From Tatumella sp. JGM91 (GTDB taxonomy: Bacteria; Pseudomonadota; Gammaproteobacteria; Enterobacterales; Enterobacteriaceae): a stretch of DNA of 62,760 nt. The position numbers and the translations under genes were made by a program. Every line of letters starts with the position of its first letter. The stretch's first letter is position 1. Shown in pieces: positions 10,174-19,835 of the stretch. The notes beneath the pieces were generated by a model. The model saw only the letters and a list, made by a program, of their open reading frames with translations. It was not told the DNA's origin and ran no database searches. The stretch lies in the NCBI RefSeq assembly GCF_018257575.1, contig NZ_JAERJP010000020.1, forward strand, positions 1-62,760. Direction: 5' to 3'.

Positions 10174-10380
10174 AGTACAGGTTCCGCGTGGCTGATGTCT
10201 CTCTGATCGTAGCGGGAATTACCGAAGGATGACAGACAGCACCTTTCCCCGCGCAGCAAAAACGGGACAGGTTAGCGAAGATTAAACGTACTGATGACAG
10301 GAACAAAGGGCGTTGCAGACACCGGACAGCTGGCTGAGCAGTACTGAACCTGTTCTTGTTCTGCAACGATCAAAGTATGC

Positions 10381-10424
10381 GCGGGCAGGTCTCTGGCAAC
10401 TTTAGCGCCGGAGACCTGCCTGCG
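10381..10424. terminator. long hairpin after the rcnB-like pair
   Basis: A stem of about 16 bp (10382-10397 with 10407-10422, one G-T type mismatch) with a nine-base loop lies 12-55 bases past the stop of the minus-strand gene at 10436. There is no strong T run. It probably terminates or protects that transcript. Confidence 0.5.
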
Positions 10425-10435
10425 TACCCTGTGTT

Positions 10436-10867
10436 CTAAGGATGAAAAGCATTATTTAAAATAATTGAGGTAATCACCCCGGTCGCGACCGCCACCAGCA
10501 CATAATTACCATCAATATAGGACCAGCGGTGACCATGGGGTGGTTCCGGTAACCCGCGCCGTTGCCAGTCATCTACACGGTAGTCTGGCCCGCGGAAATC
10601 ATGGGGAACATAGCCTCCCCGCTCAAAATGATGTCCCTGCCAGGCAAAAGAGTCTCTTTCATCAGGGCCTGGTCCATGCCGGTGTGGTCCGCCATGAGGG
10701 CCCGCTGGCCCGTAGTCACCGCCTCTCCATCCGCGGCCATCATGATCATGATATCCGTCGCCGGGTGGTCCGCGGTGATCATAGTCATCCGCACTGGCAG
10801 ATACAGAAGATATTGCCGCAAAAAGTAGCAGTGCTGAGGTCACTAAGACCTTCCGTGATTTAGCCAT
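10436..10867 (-). CDS. RcnB-family periplasmic protein, His/Gly-rich
   Basis: 143 residues with a Sec signal peptide ending ASA (about residue 26). A Gly/His/Asp-rich stretch (about 28-70, many HGG, HDH, HRHG) follows, then the RcnB-like C-terminal domain with YRVDDWQRRGLPEPPHGHRW and GNYVLVAVATGVI. E. coli RcnB is a small periplasmic protein linked to nickel/cobalt homeostasis, and the His-rich part suggests metal binding, but the metal is unknown. A GGAGG site fixes the start. It is the second gene of a likely two-gene unit, 38 bases after its paralogue. No rcnA or rcnR is nearby. Confidence 0.75.
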   Translation of the reverse strand: MAKSRKVLVTSALLLFAAISSVSASADDYDHRGPPGDGYHDHDGRGWRGGDYGPAGPHGGPHRHGPGPDERDSFAWQGHHFERGGYVPHDFRGPDYRVDDWQRRGLPEPPHGHRWSYIDGNYVLVAVATGVITSIILNNAFHP

Positions 10868-10905
10868 CTTTTCCTCCGGAAATTGATATTGCCTGTGCTC
10901 ATCCG

Positions 10906-11400
10906 TCAGTGCGACAAAGCACCATTGAGAATGATTGAAGTAATTATTCCGGTCGCTGCGGCCATCAATACATAATTACCGTTGATATTGGCCCAGTAAT
11001 GACCCTGTGGCGGCTGATTTAATCCGCGGGCACGCCAGTCATTCACACGGTATTGCGGTCCGCGGTAATTTTGCGGCATCTCATGGCCTCTGCGGAAATC
11101 GTTACCATGAAAAGCAAAACGCTCAGCCTGCCGGTGACGGGGCGATCCGCCGCCGTGTTCCCCTGCCTGCTGAGACCGGTACTGACCATTATCCGGACGC
11201 TGTCCCGGCCCGTTCCCCTGCTGTTGTCTGTTATCCGGACGCTGTTGAGACATATTGCCCTGATGCTGTGGCCCGTTCTCCTGCTGTCGGGGGACAAACT
11301 GACCTCCCTGCTGATCGCCGGGAGCTGCCATTGCGGATGAAATCATAACCCCATCGGTGAGCAGTACTGTGGTTAATAAAGCAATAGTGATACGTTTCAT
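10906..11400 (-). CDS. RcnB-family periplasmic protein, Gln/Pro/Gly-rich
   Basis: 164 residues from ATG 11400, which has GAGGA ahead; a GTG five codons earlier is less likely. A signal peptide ends SSAMA. Residues about 35-95 are rich in Gln, Asn, Pro and Gly, with repeated RPDN/QQQGNGPGQ units. The C-terminal domain YRVNDWRARGLNQPPQGHYW ... GNYVLMAAATGIITSIILN is a clear paralogue of the neighbour at 10436. The two therefore share a fold but have different linkers, one His-rich and one Gln-rich. Function in metal or envelope stress is an inference from the family only. Confidence 0.72.
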   Translation of the reverse strand: MKRITIALLTTVLLTDGVMISSAMAAPGDQQGGQFVPRQQENGPQHQGNMSQQRPDNRQQQGNGPGQRPDNGQYRSQQAGEHGGGSPRHRQAERFAFHGNDFRRGHEMPQNYRGPQYRVNDWRARGLNQPPQGHYWANINGNYVLMAAATGIITSIILNGALSH

Positions 11401-11650
11401 TGTTATGTTCCTCACAGGAAATATGCCGGTAATTATGCTGAAGCCCTGTGAGCATGTTATGGGGATTATTCCTGGTTTAATTTTCAGGAGTGTGAACAGG
11501 CATTACATCGATGAGTTTTCTTAACGTAATCTTTACTCTGCCGCCATTAACTGACCAGCCACAGACGACAGCGTAAGAATAAAACAACATCGTAAGAAGA
11601 AGTGGTGAATAACCGGGGATAGTAATTTCTGCCAGAAATCGCCGGCAGCC

Positions 11651-11678
11651 CTCTCCCTGCCCCTGAGGACAGGGAGAG
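11651..11678. terminator. hairpin downstream of proA
   Basis: CTCTCCCTG / CAGGGAGAG is a 9-bp perfect stem, 10 bases past the proA stop on the minus strand. There is no T run. The rest of 11401-11687 holds no supported gene. Confidence 0.5.
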
Positions 11679-11687
11679 CTGTGCAGA

Positions 11688-12941
11688 TTATTTACGCAAT
11701 GTATCCTCTCCCCAGGCAACCCATTTATAGGTTGTCAGGGCTTCCAGGCCCATCGGGCCACGGGCATGGAGTTTCTGGGTACTTACCGCCACTTCGGCCC
11801 CCAGACCAAACTGACCTCCGTCAGTAAACCTTGTACTGGCATTGACATATACCGCTGAAGAATCGACCTTATTGACAAACTGATTGGCATTTTTCAGGCT
11901 GCGGCTGAGAATACCGTCTGAATGCTGGGTCCCGTGCTCACGGATATGGCTGACGGCCTGGTCGAGTGAAGAAACCTGTTTGACATTCAGATCCAGGGAC
12001 AACCATTCATCATCATATTCTGCAGCTCTGACCCGCTGTACGTCCGGCTGAAACTTGCGGATTTCCGGCAAAATATTTTCGTCAGCATGCAGAGTGATCT
12101 GCTCAGCAGCCATACGCTGGCAGAAACGCGGTAAAAATTCGGTAACAATATCCTGGTGGATAAGCAGGGTTTCCAGTGAGTTACAGGCACTTGGTCGCTG
12201 TTTTTTAGCATTAACAATAATCTCCAGCGCTGCGTCAGTCTCCATTGTTTCATCAACATACAGATGACAAACCCCGATGCCGCCGGTGATCACCGGGATC
12301 GTCGACTGTTCACGACAGAGTTTATGTAACCCGGCACCGCCCCGCGGGATCAGCATATCAATATAACGATCCATCTTCAGCATTTCGCTGACCAACTGAC
12401 GATCCGGATTCTCGATCGCCTGGATAGCAGCTTCAGGGATATCATGGGCCGCCAGTGCTTTCTGAATCACTTTTACGGTCATGGCATTGGTCCGGAAGGT
12501 TTCTTTTCCTCCGCGTAAAATAACCGCATTCCCCGTTTTCAGACACAGAGAAGCAACGTCTACCGTTACATTCGGCCGGGCCTCATAAATTACTCCGATC
12601 ACCCCTAAAGGTACCCGCCGGCGCTCAATGCGCAGACCACTGTCCAGTAAACCACCATCGATTAACTGACCCACCGGATCCTTCAAATGACATACCTGGC
12701 GGACATCATCAGCAATCCCTTTTAGCCGTTCAGAGGTAAGGGTCAGACGATCCAGTAAGGCTTCCCCCATACCATTTTCTCTTGCCCGCGCAACATCTTC
12801 GCCATTCGCCGCCAAAATAGCAGAAGACTCATGTTCCAGCATACTGGCTATTGTCAGCAGTACCTGATTTTTTTGTTCTGTTGTTAAAACAGATAGCTGA
12901 TAAGAGGCTGCCCGCGCGGCTTTACCCATAGTTTCCAGCAT
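11688..12941 (-). CDS. proA: glutamate-5-semialdehyde dehydrogenase (gamma-glutamyl phosphate reductase) ProA
   Basis: Reduces gamma-glutamyl phosphate to glutamate semialdehyde with NADPH, the second step of proline synthesis. The 417 residues match the E. coli enzyme. The aldehyde dehydrogenase fold is recognisable by [24 protein letters not shown], and the catalytic-Cys region [15 protein letters not shown]. It lies 9 bases after proB, so the two form the proBA operon. Confidence 0.97.
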   Translation of the reverse strand: MLETMGKAARAASYQLSVLTTEQKNQVLLTIASMLEHESSAILAANGEDVARARENGMGEALLDRLTLTSERLKGIADDVRQVCHLKDPVGQLIDGGLLDSGLRIERRRVPLGVIGVIYEARPNVTVDVASLCLKTGNAVILRGGKETFRTNAMTVKVIQKALAAHDIPEAAIQAIENPDRQLVSEMLKMDRYIDMLIPRGGAGLHKLCREQSTIPVITGGIGVCHLYVDETMETDAALEIIVNAKKQRPSACNSLETLLIHQDIVTEFLPRFCQRMAAEQITLHADENILPEIRKFQPDVQRVRAAEYDDEWLSLDLNVKQVSSLDQAVSHIREHGTQHSDGILSRSLKNANQFVNKVDSSAVYVNASTRFTDGGQFGLGAEVAVSTQKLHARGPMGLEALTTYKWVAWGEDTLRK

Positions 12942-12950
12942 AACAACTCC

Positions 12951-14054
12951 TTAACTGACAATCATATCGTCGCGGTGAACCGCAACCGGACCGTATTCAT
13001 ACCCCAGTATTTCACTGATTTGCTGACTATGATGACCAGCAATCATCCGCAACGCATCACTGTTATAGCGTGAAACACCGTGAGCGATATCCCGCCCCTG
13101 CAGGCTGCGGATAGAAATAACTTCCCCCCGGGAAAAATCGCCCTGAATCTGGCAAATACCTTTGGGCAACAGTGAACTGCCGCGCTCCAGTAATGCATTC
13201 AGTGCACCGTCATCAATGGTAATAGTACCTGCAGGAGGTGCGCCGAAGATCCAGTGCTTACGGTTTTCAAGCCGGTTTTTCTGAGCGTGGAACAGGGTAC
13301 CGGCAGGCTGACCGTTAAGAATATTGTTGATTAATACCGGCTGGCTGCCACTGGCAATAATCACATCAATCCCGGCGCGACAGGCTACATCAGCCGCCTG
13401 CAGCTTGGTTGCCATTCCTCCGGTCCCCAGGCCGGAAACACTTCCGCCGGCGATCATTCTTAATTCATCATCAATAACATGCACATCGCTAATCAGCTGT
13501 GCCTCAGGGTTATTTCTTGGATCAGCGGTGAACAATCCCTGCTGGTCTGTCAGCAACAGTAATTTATCTGCGCCGGAGAGTATGGCCGCCAGCGCCGATA
13601 AATTATCATTATCACCGACTTTAATTTCTGCCGTTGCAACGGCATCATTTTCGTTGATCACCGGAATAATGCGGTTATCCAGTAATGCATGCAGCATATC
13701 TCTGGCATTCAGGAAACGCTCCCGGTCTTCCATATCGGCACGGGTAAGCAGCATCTGACCGACATGTAAGCCGTAAATAGCAAATAACTGTTCCCATACC
13801 TGAATCAGCTGACTCTGTCCGACGGAAGCCAGCAGCTGTTTAGAGGCGATAGTGGGGGGCAGTTCGGGGTAATCCAGATGCTCACGTCCTGCCGCAATAG
13901 CGCCGGACGTCACAATCACTATCCGGTGTCCGGCATCAATAGCCTGCGCGCATTGCCGTACCAGCTCCAAGATATGTGCACGATCTAACCGGCGTGAACC
14001 GCCGGTTAGTACACTGGTCCCCAACTTGACCACCAGGGTCTGACTGCCACTCAT
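12951..14054 (-). CDS. proB: glutamate 5-kinase ProB
   Basis: Phosphorylates glutamate, the first and proline-inhibited step of proline synthesis. The N-terminal amino-acid kinase domain shows [15 protein letters not shown] and [14 protein letters not shown], with [18 protein letters not shown] in the middle. A C-terminal PUA domain begins near residue 275 and includes SSLLPKGI and [19 protein letters not shown] 14054 gives 367 residues like E. coli and has GCAGGA ahead; an earlier in-frame GTG is not preferred. It is divergent from phoE as in E. coli. Confidence 0.97.
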   Translation of the reverse strand: MSGSQTLVVKLGTSVLTGGSRRLDRAHILELVRQCAQAIDAGHRIVIVTSGAIAAGREHLDYPELPPTIASKQLLASVGQSQLIQVWEQLFAIYGLHVGQMLLTRADMEDRERFLNARDMLHALLDNRIIPVINENDAVATAEIKVGDNDNLSALAAILSGADKLLLLTDQQGLFTADPRNNPEAQLISDVHVIDDELRMIAGGSVSGLGTGGMATKLQAADVACRAGIDVIIASGSQPVLINNILNGQPAGTLFHAQKNRLENRKHWIFGAPPAGTITIDDGALNALLERGSSLLPKGICQIQGDFSRGEVISIRSLQGRDIAHGVSRYNSDALRMIAGHHSQQISEILGYEYGPVAVHRDDMIVS

Positions 14055-14201
14055 AAGTCCTGCCACCTAACCAATAAACAAACCTTCCTTTTAGCAGGTG
14101 TCGCACAGGAATCCAACCTTTTATCCATAGGGATCAGCAGATAAAAAATTTTCCTGCCCGCCACAGGGGGGATTTTTATTTTTTTTACCAAAAATACCGG
14201 T

Positions 14202-14219
14202 GTGTCATAAATCTTTAAT
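14202..14219 (+). promoter_or_regulatory. PhoB box upstream of phoE
   Basis: GTGTCAT-AAAT-CTTTAAT fits the 7-4-7 layout of a Pho box (CTGTCAT repeated, A/T spacer). It lies 76-93 bases before the porin start. This supports a phosphate-starvation porin rather than an OmpC/OmpF paralogue. Confidence 0.6.
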
Positions 14220-14294
14220 GGTTGTTAAGTAAAAAGTTGCTGCGCTTTCAGAATTTTTCGATAACAAACATTTAAATAACCGGGATACCACCTT

Positions 14295-15401
14295 ATGAAA
14301 AAGACCACTGTGGCACTTTTATTATGCAGCCTGACCTCTGCTGCTCATGCTGCTCAGGTATATAATAAAGACGGCAATACCCTCGATTTTTACGGTAAAG
14401 TAAAAGCCGAGCACTACATGAGCGATAATAAAAAAGCTAACGGCGATACTTCATACGCCCGTATCGGCTTTAAAGGTGTCACCCGAATCAATGACCAGTT
14501 GTCCGGCTACGGCCAGTGGGAATATCAGTATAACCTGAATAACTCTGAAGGCTCCGATGCCAACTCCGGTAATAAAACCCGCCTTGGCTTTGCCGGTTTG
14601 CGTAACCCGACCTTAGGTTCTATCGACTACGGCCGTAATTACGGTGTTCTGTATGACGTTGAAGCCTGGACCGATATGTTCCCTGAGTTTGGCGGAGACG
14701 GTACTGCGCGCGCAGATAACTTTATGACCCAGCGTGCAACAGGCTTACTGACCTGGCGTAACAATGATTTCTTCGGCCTGGTTGATGGTTTACGTTTTGC
14801 CGTACAGTATCAGGGCAAAAATGATGATAACACCACTAATGCCCGTACAGATATTACCCGTCAGAACGGCGACGGTTTTGGTGCGTCTTTAGGTTATACC
14901 CTGGGTGACAGCGGTGTCAGCCTGATGAGTGCCATTACCAGTTCTAACCGTACCAAAAGCCAGCAGGCTGCAACCTATGGTCACGGTGATAAGGCTAACT
15001 CTTGGGGCGCAGGCATAAAATATGATGCGAACCAGATTTACCTGGCCGCTATCTTTACCCAGACAACCAATATGACGCCTATCAGTGGTACTAACCGTAT
15101 TACCGGAACCTCTGTGACCGGCGCAGCCAATAAAGCGCAGGACGTCGAATTGGTGGCACAGTATCAGTTTGACAATGGTCTGCGTCCGTCACTGGGCTAT
15201 GTACAGACGAAAGGCAAAGATATTGAAAATGGTATTGGCGATGCTGACCTGGTGAAATATATCGATGTCGGCGCTACATATTACTTCAACAAAAATATGT
15301 CTACTTTCGTTGACTACAAAATTAACCAGCTGAAAAATGATAACCGTCTGTCACTGAATACCGATAACGTTGTTGCCGTCGGTCTGACCTATCAGTTCTG
15401 A
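14295..15401 (+). CDS. phoE: outer-membrane general porin, phoE position
   Basis: Trimeric 16-strand beta-barrel porin of the OmpC/OmpF/PhoE family. A signal peptide ends AHA, and the mature start is [17 protein letters not shown]. The constriction-loop signature PEFGGDG lies near residue 136, and the C-terminal Phe (VGLTYQF) is needed for BAM recognition. The 368 residues are normal. The name rests on the proB-phoE-crl gene order and on the Pho-box-like upstream site. By protein sequence alone it could be called OmpC-like. Confidence 0.85.
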   Translation: MKKTTVALLLCSLTSAAHAAQVYNKDGNTLDFYGKVKAEHYMSDNKKANGDTSYARIGFKGVTRINDQLSGYGQWEYQYNLNNSEGSDANSGNKTRLGFAGLRNPTLGSIDYGRNYGVLYDVEAWTDMFPEFGGDGTARADNFMTQRATGLLTWRNNDFFGLVDGLRFAVQYQGKNDDNTTNARTDITRQNGDGFGASLGYTLGDSGVSLMSAITSSNRTKSQQAATYGHGDKANSWGAGIKYDANQIYLAAIFTQTTNMTPISGTNRITGTSVTGAANKAQDVELVAQYQFDNGLRPSLGYVQTKGKDIENGIGDADLVKYIDVGATYYFNKNMSTFVDYKINQLKNDNRLSLNTDNVVAVGLTYQF

Positions 15402-15418
15402 TATTAATCAGCCAGTTT

Positions 15419-15448
15419 CTCGGGGGCAGATAATTATCTGCCCCCGAG
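15419..15448. terminator. bidirectional terminator between phoE and crl
   Basis: A perfect 30-base palindrome with a GC-rich outer stem (CTCGGGGGCAGATAA and its complement) sits 18 bases past phoE and 3 bases past the crl stop. It serves both convergent genes. Confidence 0.75.
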
Positions 15449-15450
15449 AG

Positions 15451-15849
15451 TTATTCGCTTTTCGCCACCAGAGACTCAGCCCCGGCAGCCGGCGTTAATA
15501 CAACATCCATTTTCTGTAATAACGCATCCAGCCGCGGAAAAAACTTTTGCAATGTCTGTTCAACACTCTGTTGATCTTCCCCGGCCTTAATATCCCGGAC
15601 TTGCCAGTTGCCTTCTTTATCAAACAATCCGTAATGGTAGTGGTAAGTAAAATGATTTTCTTCTGCTTCCAGTGTCAGCCACCAGCCGAGAAATTCGCGT
15701 TTTTCCGGCGCCGGTTTAACGTTGACACAGACGGCCAGACAATCGAAAAAGAAACTCTTATCTCCGCATTTATCTTCTCTGAGATAAGGGCCAAGCTCAT
15801 TAAAACGTCGTAAAAGACGCCCTCTCAGTTGTCCGCCAGGTAAGGCCAT
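15451..15849 (-). CDS. crl: sigma-S stimulatory factor Crl
   Basis: Binds the stationary-phase sigma factor RpoS and promotes its holoenzyme assembly, stimulating curli and other RpoS genes. The 132 residues contain ELGPYLRE, FFFDCLAVCVNVKPAPEKREF and GWWLTLEAEE, which are diagnostic. The frame opens earlier, but ATG 15849 is where homology begins and GGAGATGACGTG lies ahead of it. The C-terminal 30 residues are less conserved, as usual in Crl. Confidence 0.94.
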   Translation of the reverse strand: MALPGGQLRGRLLRRFNELGPYLREDKCGDKSFFFDCLAVCVNVKPAPEKREFLGWWLTLEAEENHFTYHYHYGLFDKEGNWQVRDIKAGEDQQSVEQTLQKFFPRLDALLQKMDVVLTPAAGAESLVAKSE

Positions 15850-15915
15850 CACGTCATCTCCATTATGTGTTTGGTCAGTTTTTAATAAGCCTGTCAATAA
15901 TATCAGCGCTTACGT

Positions 15916-17166
15916 TTAATTACTGCTCAACTGCTGAGCCATCCAGTCACTGATCTGAACCATCCCGTTTTCAAAAGAGGCCATCACCGGAGAATCTGCA
16001 ATACAGAGTAATTTACCCTGCGCCGATGAATTACAGATCAGGGAGGAGTCTTCCACCGGGCTGTAAATATCATTTTTCCAGTAGGCTGATAATACAGGCA
16101 CCGGAGTCCTTCGGCCGAGTAATCCCTGAACTTTCAGAGAATAAGCATTCATTTCTGCCGCCAGAGTCGTATCACTGCGGGTGGTTTTTCCCAGCCTGCT
16201 GGCCAGAATATCCAGAAACATATCTGGCACAGCCTGTTGCAGTGCTTCGTCGGTCAGCAGACTATGGACGATCGGCGCCTGACAGGCAACAGCGCGTATA
16301 CGCGGAATTTCAAGATAGGCCAGCCGGACCGCGACATTCGCCCCGAAGCGTTGTCCCCAGACGCCGACCCGGTGATGATCAATCCACGGAATATCAGCCA
16401 GTTGTCGTAATACCTGCTGATGCAGCATACTGGTATCCTGAGTTAATCGCCAGCGGGAACTGTACCCCACCGAGGGCATATCGATGGTTAACATAGCCAT
16501 CCCCCGGGGAGCAAGGTAGTCGTGAAACAGGCGGAAGTGATCGAGTTGCAGGGTATCCAGACCACCACATAACATTACCGTCGGATAAGGGGGCTTTACC
16601 TGCTCCGGCATATGCAGGAAGGCGTTAATCGTCTTACCATCGTCCAGTCTGAAACTGAGTGCTTTCAGCTCTCCGGATAAGAAGCGGGTGGCCTGTTCAT
16701 AGGCACGGTATCCGAGTAACTGGGCCTGATCCGCCAATTCATCACCACTCAGATGTGGATAGGCACCGACACTGAATAAATTAGCCGCATGCAGCCAATA
16801 CTGACCAGCGAGAGCGCTGTCCTGTTGCTGCTGCGCCAGTTGCTGCCAGTGTGCCGCCTGCACAGACCATTCATAAATCCAGTTACCGTTACGGTATCCC
16901 TTTATCGTGTCCAGCTGTTGCTCATTAGTTCTGGCCAGCGGGCTGGCGGCAATTCGTGATAAGACTTCATTGATTTCGACCAGAGGTAATCCACGCCAGT
17001 GCCAGACCAGTGGCATCAGCGTCCGATACCAGCACCGGGGCGATCTGGCGGCCATAGAAGAAGAGGCCCCTGCCGTGCTGCACTGAAGATGGCGTACTAA
17101 CGATGAGGTTTCAGGGTGTTCAAATCTGGGTTTAAATAATTCTTCACTAAGATTCTTTTCCTGCAT
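15916..17166 (-). CDS. frsA: esterase FrsA (YafA)
   Basis: Alpha/beta-hydrolase linked in E. coli to the fermentation-respiration switch through binding to unphosphorylated IIA-Glc. The 416 residues show [17 protein letters not shown] at the N-terminus, the [11 protein letters not shown] segment, and [19 protein letters not shown] where the hydrolase nucleophile elbow would be. The usual Gly-x-Ser-x-Gly is GQRFG here, as is typical for FrsA. ATG 17166 is favoured over a GTG two codons earlier because GGAG then lies 8 bases ahead. It keeps the crl-frsA-gpt order of E. coli. Confidence 0.92.
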   Translation of the reverse strand: MQEKNLSEELFKPRFEHPETSSLVRHLQCSTAGASSSMAARSPRCWYRTLMPLVWHWRGLPLVEINEVLSRIAASPLARTNEQQLDTIKGYRNGNWIYEWSVQAAHWQQLAQQQQDSALAGQYWLHAANLFSVGAYPHLSGDELADQAQLLGYRAYEQATRFLSGELKALSFRLDDGKTINAFLHMPEQVKPPYPTVMLCGGLDTLQLDHFRLFHDYLAPRGMAMLTIDMPSVGYSSRWRLTQDTSMLHQQVLRQLADIPWIDHHRVGVWGQRFGANVAVRLAYLEIPRIRAVACQAPIVHSLLTDEALQQAVPDMFLDILASRLGKTTRSDTTLAAEMNAYSLKVQGLLGRRTPVPVLSAYWKNDIYSPVEDSSLICNSSAQGKLLCIADSPVMASFENGMVQISDWMAQQLSSN

Positions 17167-17233
17167 GATCACAACTCCGCTACCGGATGATGATTAAGCA
17201 GTGTACCTGAGGGAAGACGCGGAGGCGATGGCA

Positions 17234-17272
17234 GGAAATAAAAAGTAGCATCCTGAATTTTCAGAATGCTAC
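17234..17272 (-). terminator. gpt intrinsic terminator
   Basis: GTAGCATTCTGA / TCAGGATGCTAC (12 bp, one mismatch, ATTT loop region) lies 12 bases past the gpt stop and is followed on the minus strand by TTTTTATTT. Confidence 0.85.
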
Positions 17273-17283
17273 AACAGAAACAG

Positions 17284-17742
17284 TTAATCTTTTACGATAG
17301 GTTCCACATAAGACACACCCATATCCCAGGGTTGTTCAATCCAGGTGTTCTGTGGAATATCGATCACATAATCATCGACTAACGGGCGCCCTGCCGGTTT
17401 CGCGAAAATAGTGACAAAATGCGCTTTCGGATACATATCACGGATAGCTTTAGCGGTGCCACCGGTATCCACCAGATCATCAATCACGATAAACCCTTCG
17501 CCGTCACCTTCAGCACGTTTAACCACTTTCATCTCACGCTGATGGTCATGATCGTAACTGGAGATACAGACCGTATCTACGTGGCGGATCCCTAATTCGC
17601 GGGCCAGCAGTGCCGCAGGAACCAGACCACCACGGCTGACAGCAATAATACCTGTCCACTGTTCAACTGGCAGCAGACGACGGGCGAGGTTACGGGCATG
17701 GATTTGTAACATATCCCAGGTAACTACGTATTTTTCGCTCAT
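17284..17742 (-). CDS. gpt: xanthine-guanine phosphoribosyltransferase Gpt
   Basis: Salvages guanine and xanthine to GMP and XMP using phosphoribosyl pyrophosphate. At 152 residues it is the same length as E. coli Gpt. The PRPP-binding motif [13 protein letters not shown] is near residue 87, and the N-terminal [18 protein letters not shown] segment is typical. It is a single-gene unit with its own terminator, divergent from pepD. Confidence 0.97.
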   Translation of the reverse strand: MSEKYVVTWDMLQIHARNLARRLLPVEQWTGIIAVSRGGLVPAALLARELGIRHVDTVCISSYDHDHQREMKVVKRAEGDGEGFIVIDDLVDTGGTAKAIRDMYPKAHFVTIFAKPAGRPLVDDYVIDIPQNTWIEQPWDMGVSYVEPIVKD

Positions 17743-17995
17743 TTAAAGGAGTCCCCGGCCAATACAGATGACCTGAATTAAGTGCAATAAAAAAGTTTGC
17801 GCGGGATTATAAGGATATGCCGCACTAAAAACCAGCATCCGCTGCCGTCAGGGGCTTTTTTTCCCCGACAACACCCCCGCCAGCCGCTAATCAATGGTAT
17901 TCTCAGGAAATACTGACAGAGAGTCGTTTACTTCCTCTGTCCCCCTATTGATACTGCCGGGTCACGCTGATCCGGAATGTTACAGGAGAGTTATT

Positions 17996-19453
17996 GTGTC
18001 TGAACTTTCTCAACTTTCTCCACAGCCTTTGTGGGATATTTTTGCAACCATCTGTTCAATCCCCCACCCTTCTTACCATGAAGAAGCGCTGGCAACACAT
18101 ATTGTGGCTGTGGCCAGACAGCAGGGTTTATGGTGTGAACGTGATCAGGCAGGCAATATCCTGATCCGTAAACCGGCAACCCCCGGCATGGAGAATCGTA
18201 CGCCGGTAGCATTGCAGGCACATCTGGATATGGTGCCGCAAAAAAATAACGACACGGTGCATGATTTTACCACTGACCCTATCCGCCCTTATATCGATGG
18301 TGAATGGCTGAAAGCCCGCGGGACAACGCTCGGTGCGGATAATGGTATTGGTATGGCCTCTGCACTGGCCGTTCTGGCCGATGACAGCGTCGAACATGGC
18401 CCTCTGGAAGTACTGCTGACCATGACCGAAGAAGCCGGCATGGAAGGTGCTTTCGGTTTACAGCCCGGCTGGTTACAGGCCGATATTCTGATCAATACGG
18501 ATTCAGAAGAAGAAGGCGAAATCTATATGGGATGCGCCGGCGGTATTGATTGTGTCACCGAACTTCCGCTACAGCGTGAACCGATTGCTGCAGATGCTGA
18601 ACAGGTCAGACTGACCTTAAAAGGCCTGCGAGGCGGACATTCCGGGGCCAATATCCATATGGGGCTGGGGAATGCTAATAAATTACTGGCCCGTTTACTG
18701 GTCAGCCTGAGCAAAACGATCAGTCTGCAATTAACCGGTTTTTCCGGCGGTACACTGCGTAATGCTATACCGCGAGAAGCCTTTGCAACTCTGGCATTCC
18801 ATCCCCGCGACCGTGCTGCGTTTGAACAGGCAATCAGTGAATATCAGCAGTTACTGAGAACTGAAGCCGGCCCTAAAGATCAGAATGTGGTACTGCTGAC
18901 AGAAGCCGATGACAGTACTCAGCAGGCTCTGACTTCCGCCAGCCGCGATAGCTTCCTGAATTTACTCAATGCGACGCCGAATGGCGTGGTGCGCTTTTCC
19001 GATGTTGCGCCAGGTGTGGTGGAAACGTCCCTGAATGTCGGCATCGTTACCCTGAGCGATGATAAAGCAGAAATATTCAGCCTGATCCGTTCATTAATTG
19101 ATAGTGGTAAAGATTACGTCGTGGATACTCTGAGCTCTCTGGGTGAACTGGCCGGGGCAACGACTATCGCGTCAGGCAGCTACCCGGGCTGGGAGCCGGA
19201 TGAGAAATCACCAATAATGGCTAAAACACGGGAAATCTATCAGTCGCTGTTTGGCAAAATGCCGGATATTCAGGTTATCCATGCCGGTCTGGAATGCGGC
19301 CTATTTAAAAAACCTTATCCTCATTTAGATATGGTGTCTATCGGCCCGACAATTACCGGTCCTCATTCACCGGATGAACAGGTGCATATCGGCAGTGTCG
19401 GCTTATACTGGCAGCTACTGACCGGGCTGTTAAAAGCAATACCGGTAAAATAA
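17996..19453 (+). CDS. pepD: cytosol non-specific dipeptidase PepD
   Basis: Zinc M20 aminoacyl-histidine dipeptidase that hydrolyses many unblocked dipeptides. The start is GTG 17996, with AGGAG 8 bases ahead and the homologous MSELSQLSPQPLW; the frame upstream is non-coding. Metal and catalytic motifs are AHLDMVP, GADNGIGMA and TMTEEAGMEGA. A dimerisation domain lies in the middle and GLECGLFKKPYP with GPTITGPHSPDEQVH at the C-terminus. The 485 residues equal the E. coli protein. Confidence 0.96.
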   Translation: MSELSQLSPQPLWDIFATICSIPHPSYHEEALATHIVAVARQQGLWCERDQAGNILIRKPATPGMENRTPVALQAHLDMVPQKNNDTVHDFTTDPIRPYIDGEWLKARGTTLGADNGIGMASALAVLADDSVEHGPLEVLLTMTEEAGMEGAFGLQPGWLQADILINTDSEEEGEIYMGCAGGIDCVTELPLQREPIAADAEQVRLTLKGLRGGHSGANIHMGLGNANKLLARLLVSLSKTISLQLTGFSGGTLRNAIPREAFATLAFHPRDRAAFEQAISEYQQLLRTEAGPKDQNVVLLTEADDSTQQALTSASRDSFLNLLNATPNGVVRFSDVAPGVVETSLNVGIVTLSDDKAEIFSLIRSLIDSGKDYVVDTLSSLGELAGATTIASGSYPGWEPDEKSPIMAKTREIYQSLFGKMPDIQVIHAGLECGLFKKPYPHLDMVSIGPTITGPHSPDEQVHIGSVGLYWQLLTGLLKAIPVK

Positions 19454-19484
19454 CCCCCCGTCCGGATCACTGAAACAACACATC

Positions 19485-19509
19485 AAGCCAGAGTTCGCTC
19501 TGGCTTTTT
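19485..19509 (+). terminator. pepD intrinsic terminator
   Basis: AGCCAGAG-TTCG-CTCTGGCT tetraloop hairpin followed by T5, 31 bases past the pepD stop. Confidence 0.92.
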
Positions 19510-19712
19510 ATCCGCCGGACATTTTTGCCTCCCCCCGCATATCCCTTGCTGCACCGCGTTCTGAATAAACCCGTTTTCTGTCATCAGTCAGCGAATTAAC
19601 AATAAATACTTATCCCACCATCATAAACCGATGATTACGCCACTCAGTTAATAGAAGCTGAATTATTACACCAGAATAATAACTGACTGCAGATGATATC
19701 GCTTTTATTTGC

Positions 19713-19736
19713 GGACTTCTGGATGGCTAAACGTCT
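19713..19736. promoter_or_regulatory. candidate MetJ operator (three tandem met boxes) before the ABC importer
   Basis: Three contiguous 8-mers, GGACTTCT, GGATGGCT and AAACGTCT, match the met-box consensus AGACGTCT at 6, 5 and 7 of 8 positions (18/24). They end 99 bases before the ATPase gene. MetJ binds tandem 8-bp boxes cooperatively, so even imperfect tandem copies are meaningful. The remainder of 19510-19835 is A/T-rich leader with no gene. Confidence 0.55.
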
Positions 19737-19835
19737 TTATGGTAGTTTATGCCTCCTGTCAGCCCTCATCAGAGGACGCAGAAACCGGTTACCGATCATC
19801 TCCGTAACTATGACTAACCAGGTAGCGAATTAATT

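Larger units (their letters stand above)
9930..10435. other. gene-poor gap between aroF and the rcnB-like pair
   Basis: No convincing coding frame is present in these 500 bases; the short frames here have no recognisable features. A plus-strand hairpin GGCCG-AACC-CGGCC followed by T5 (10155-10173) and a long GC-rich hairpin (10381-10424) are the only clear structures. An 8-bp repeat pair CGTTGCAG/CTGCAACG lies around 10310-10366. Confidence 0.5.

Noticed and set aside
11477-11719. An 80-codon minus-strand frame running over the end of proA
   Set aside because: It overlaps the proA stop and the downstream hairpin, has no ribosome site and no family resemblance.
13324-13758. A 144-codon plus-strand frame inside proB
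   Set aside because: Antisense to a highly conserved gene, Ser/Ala-rich shadow composition.
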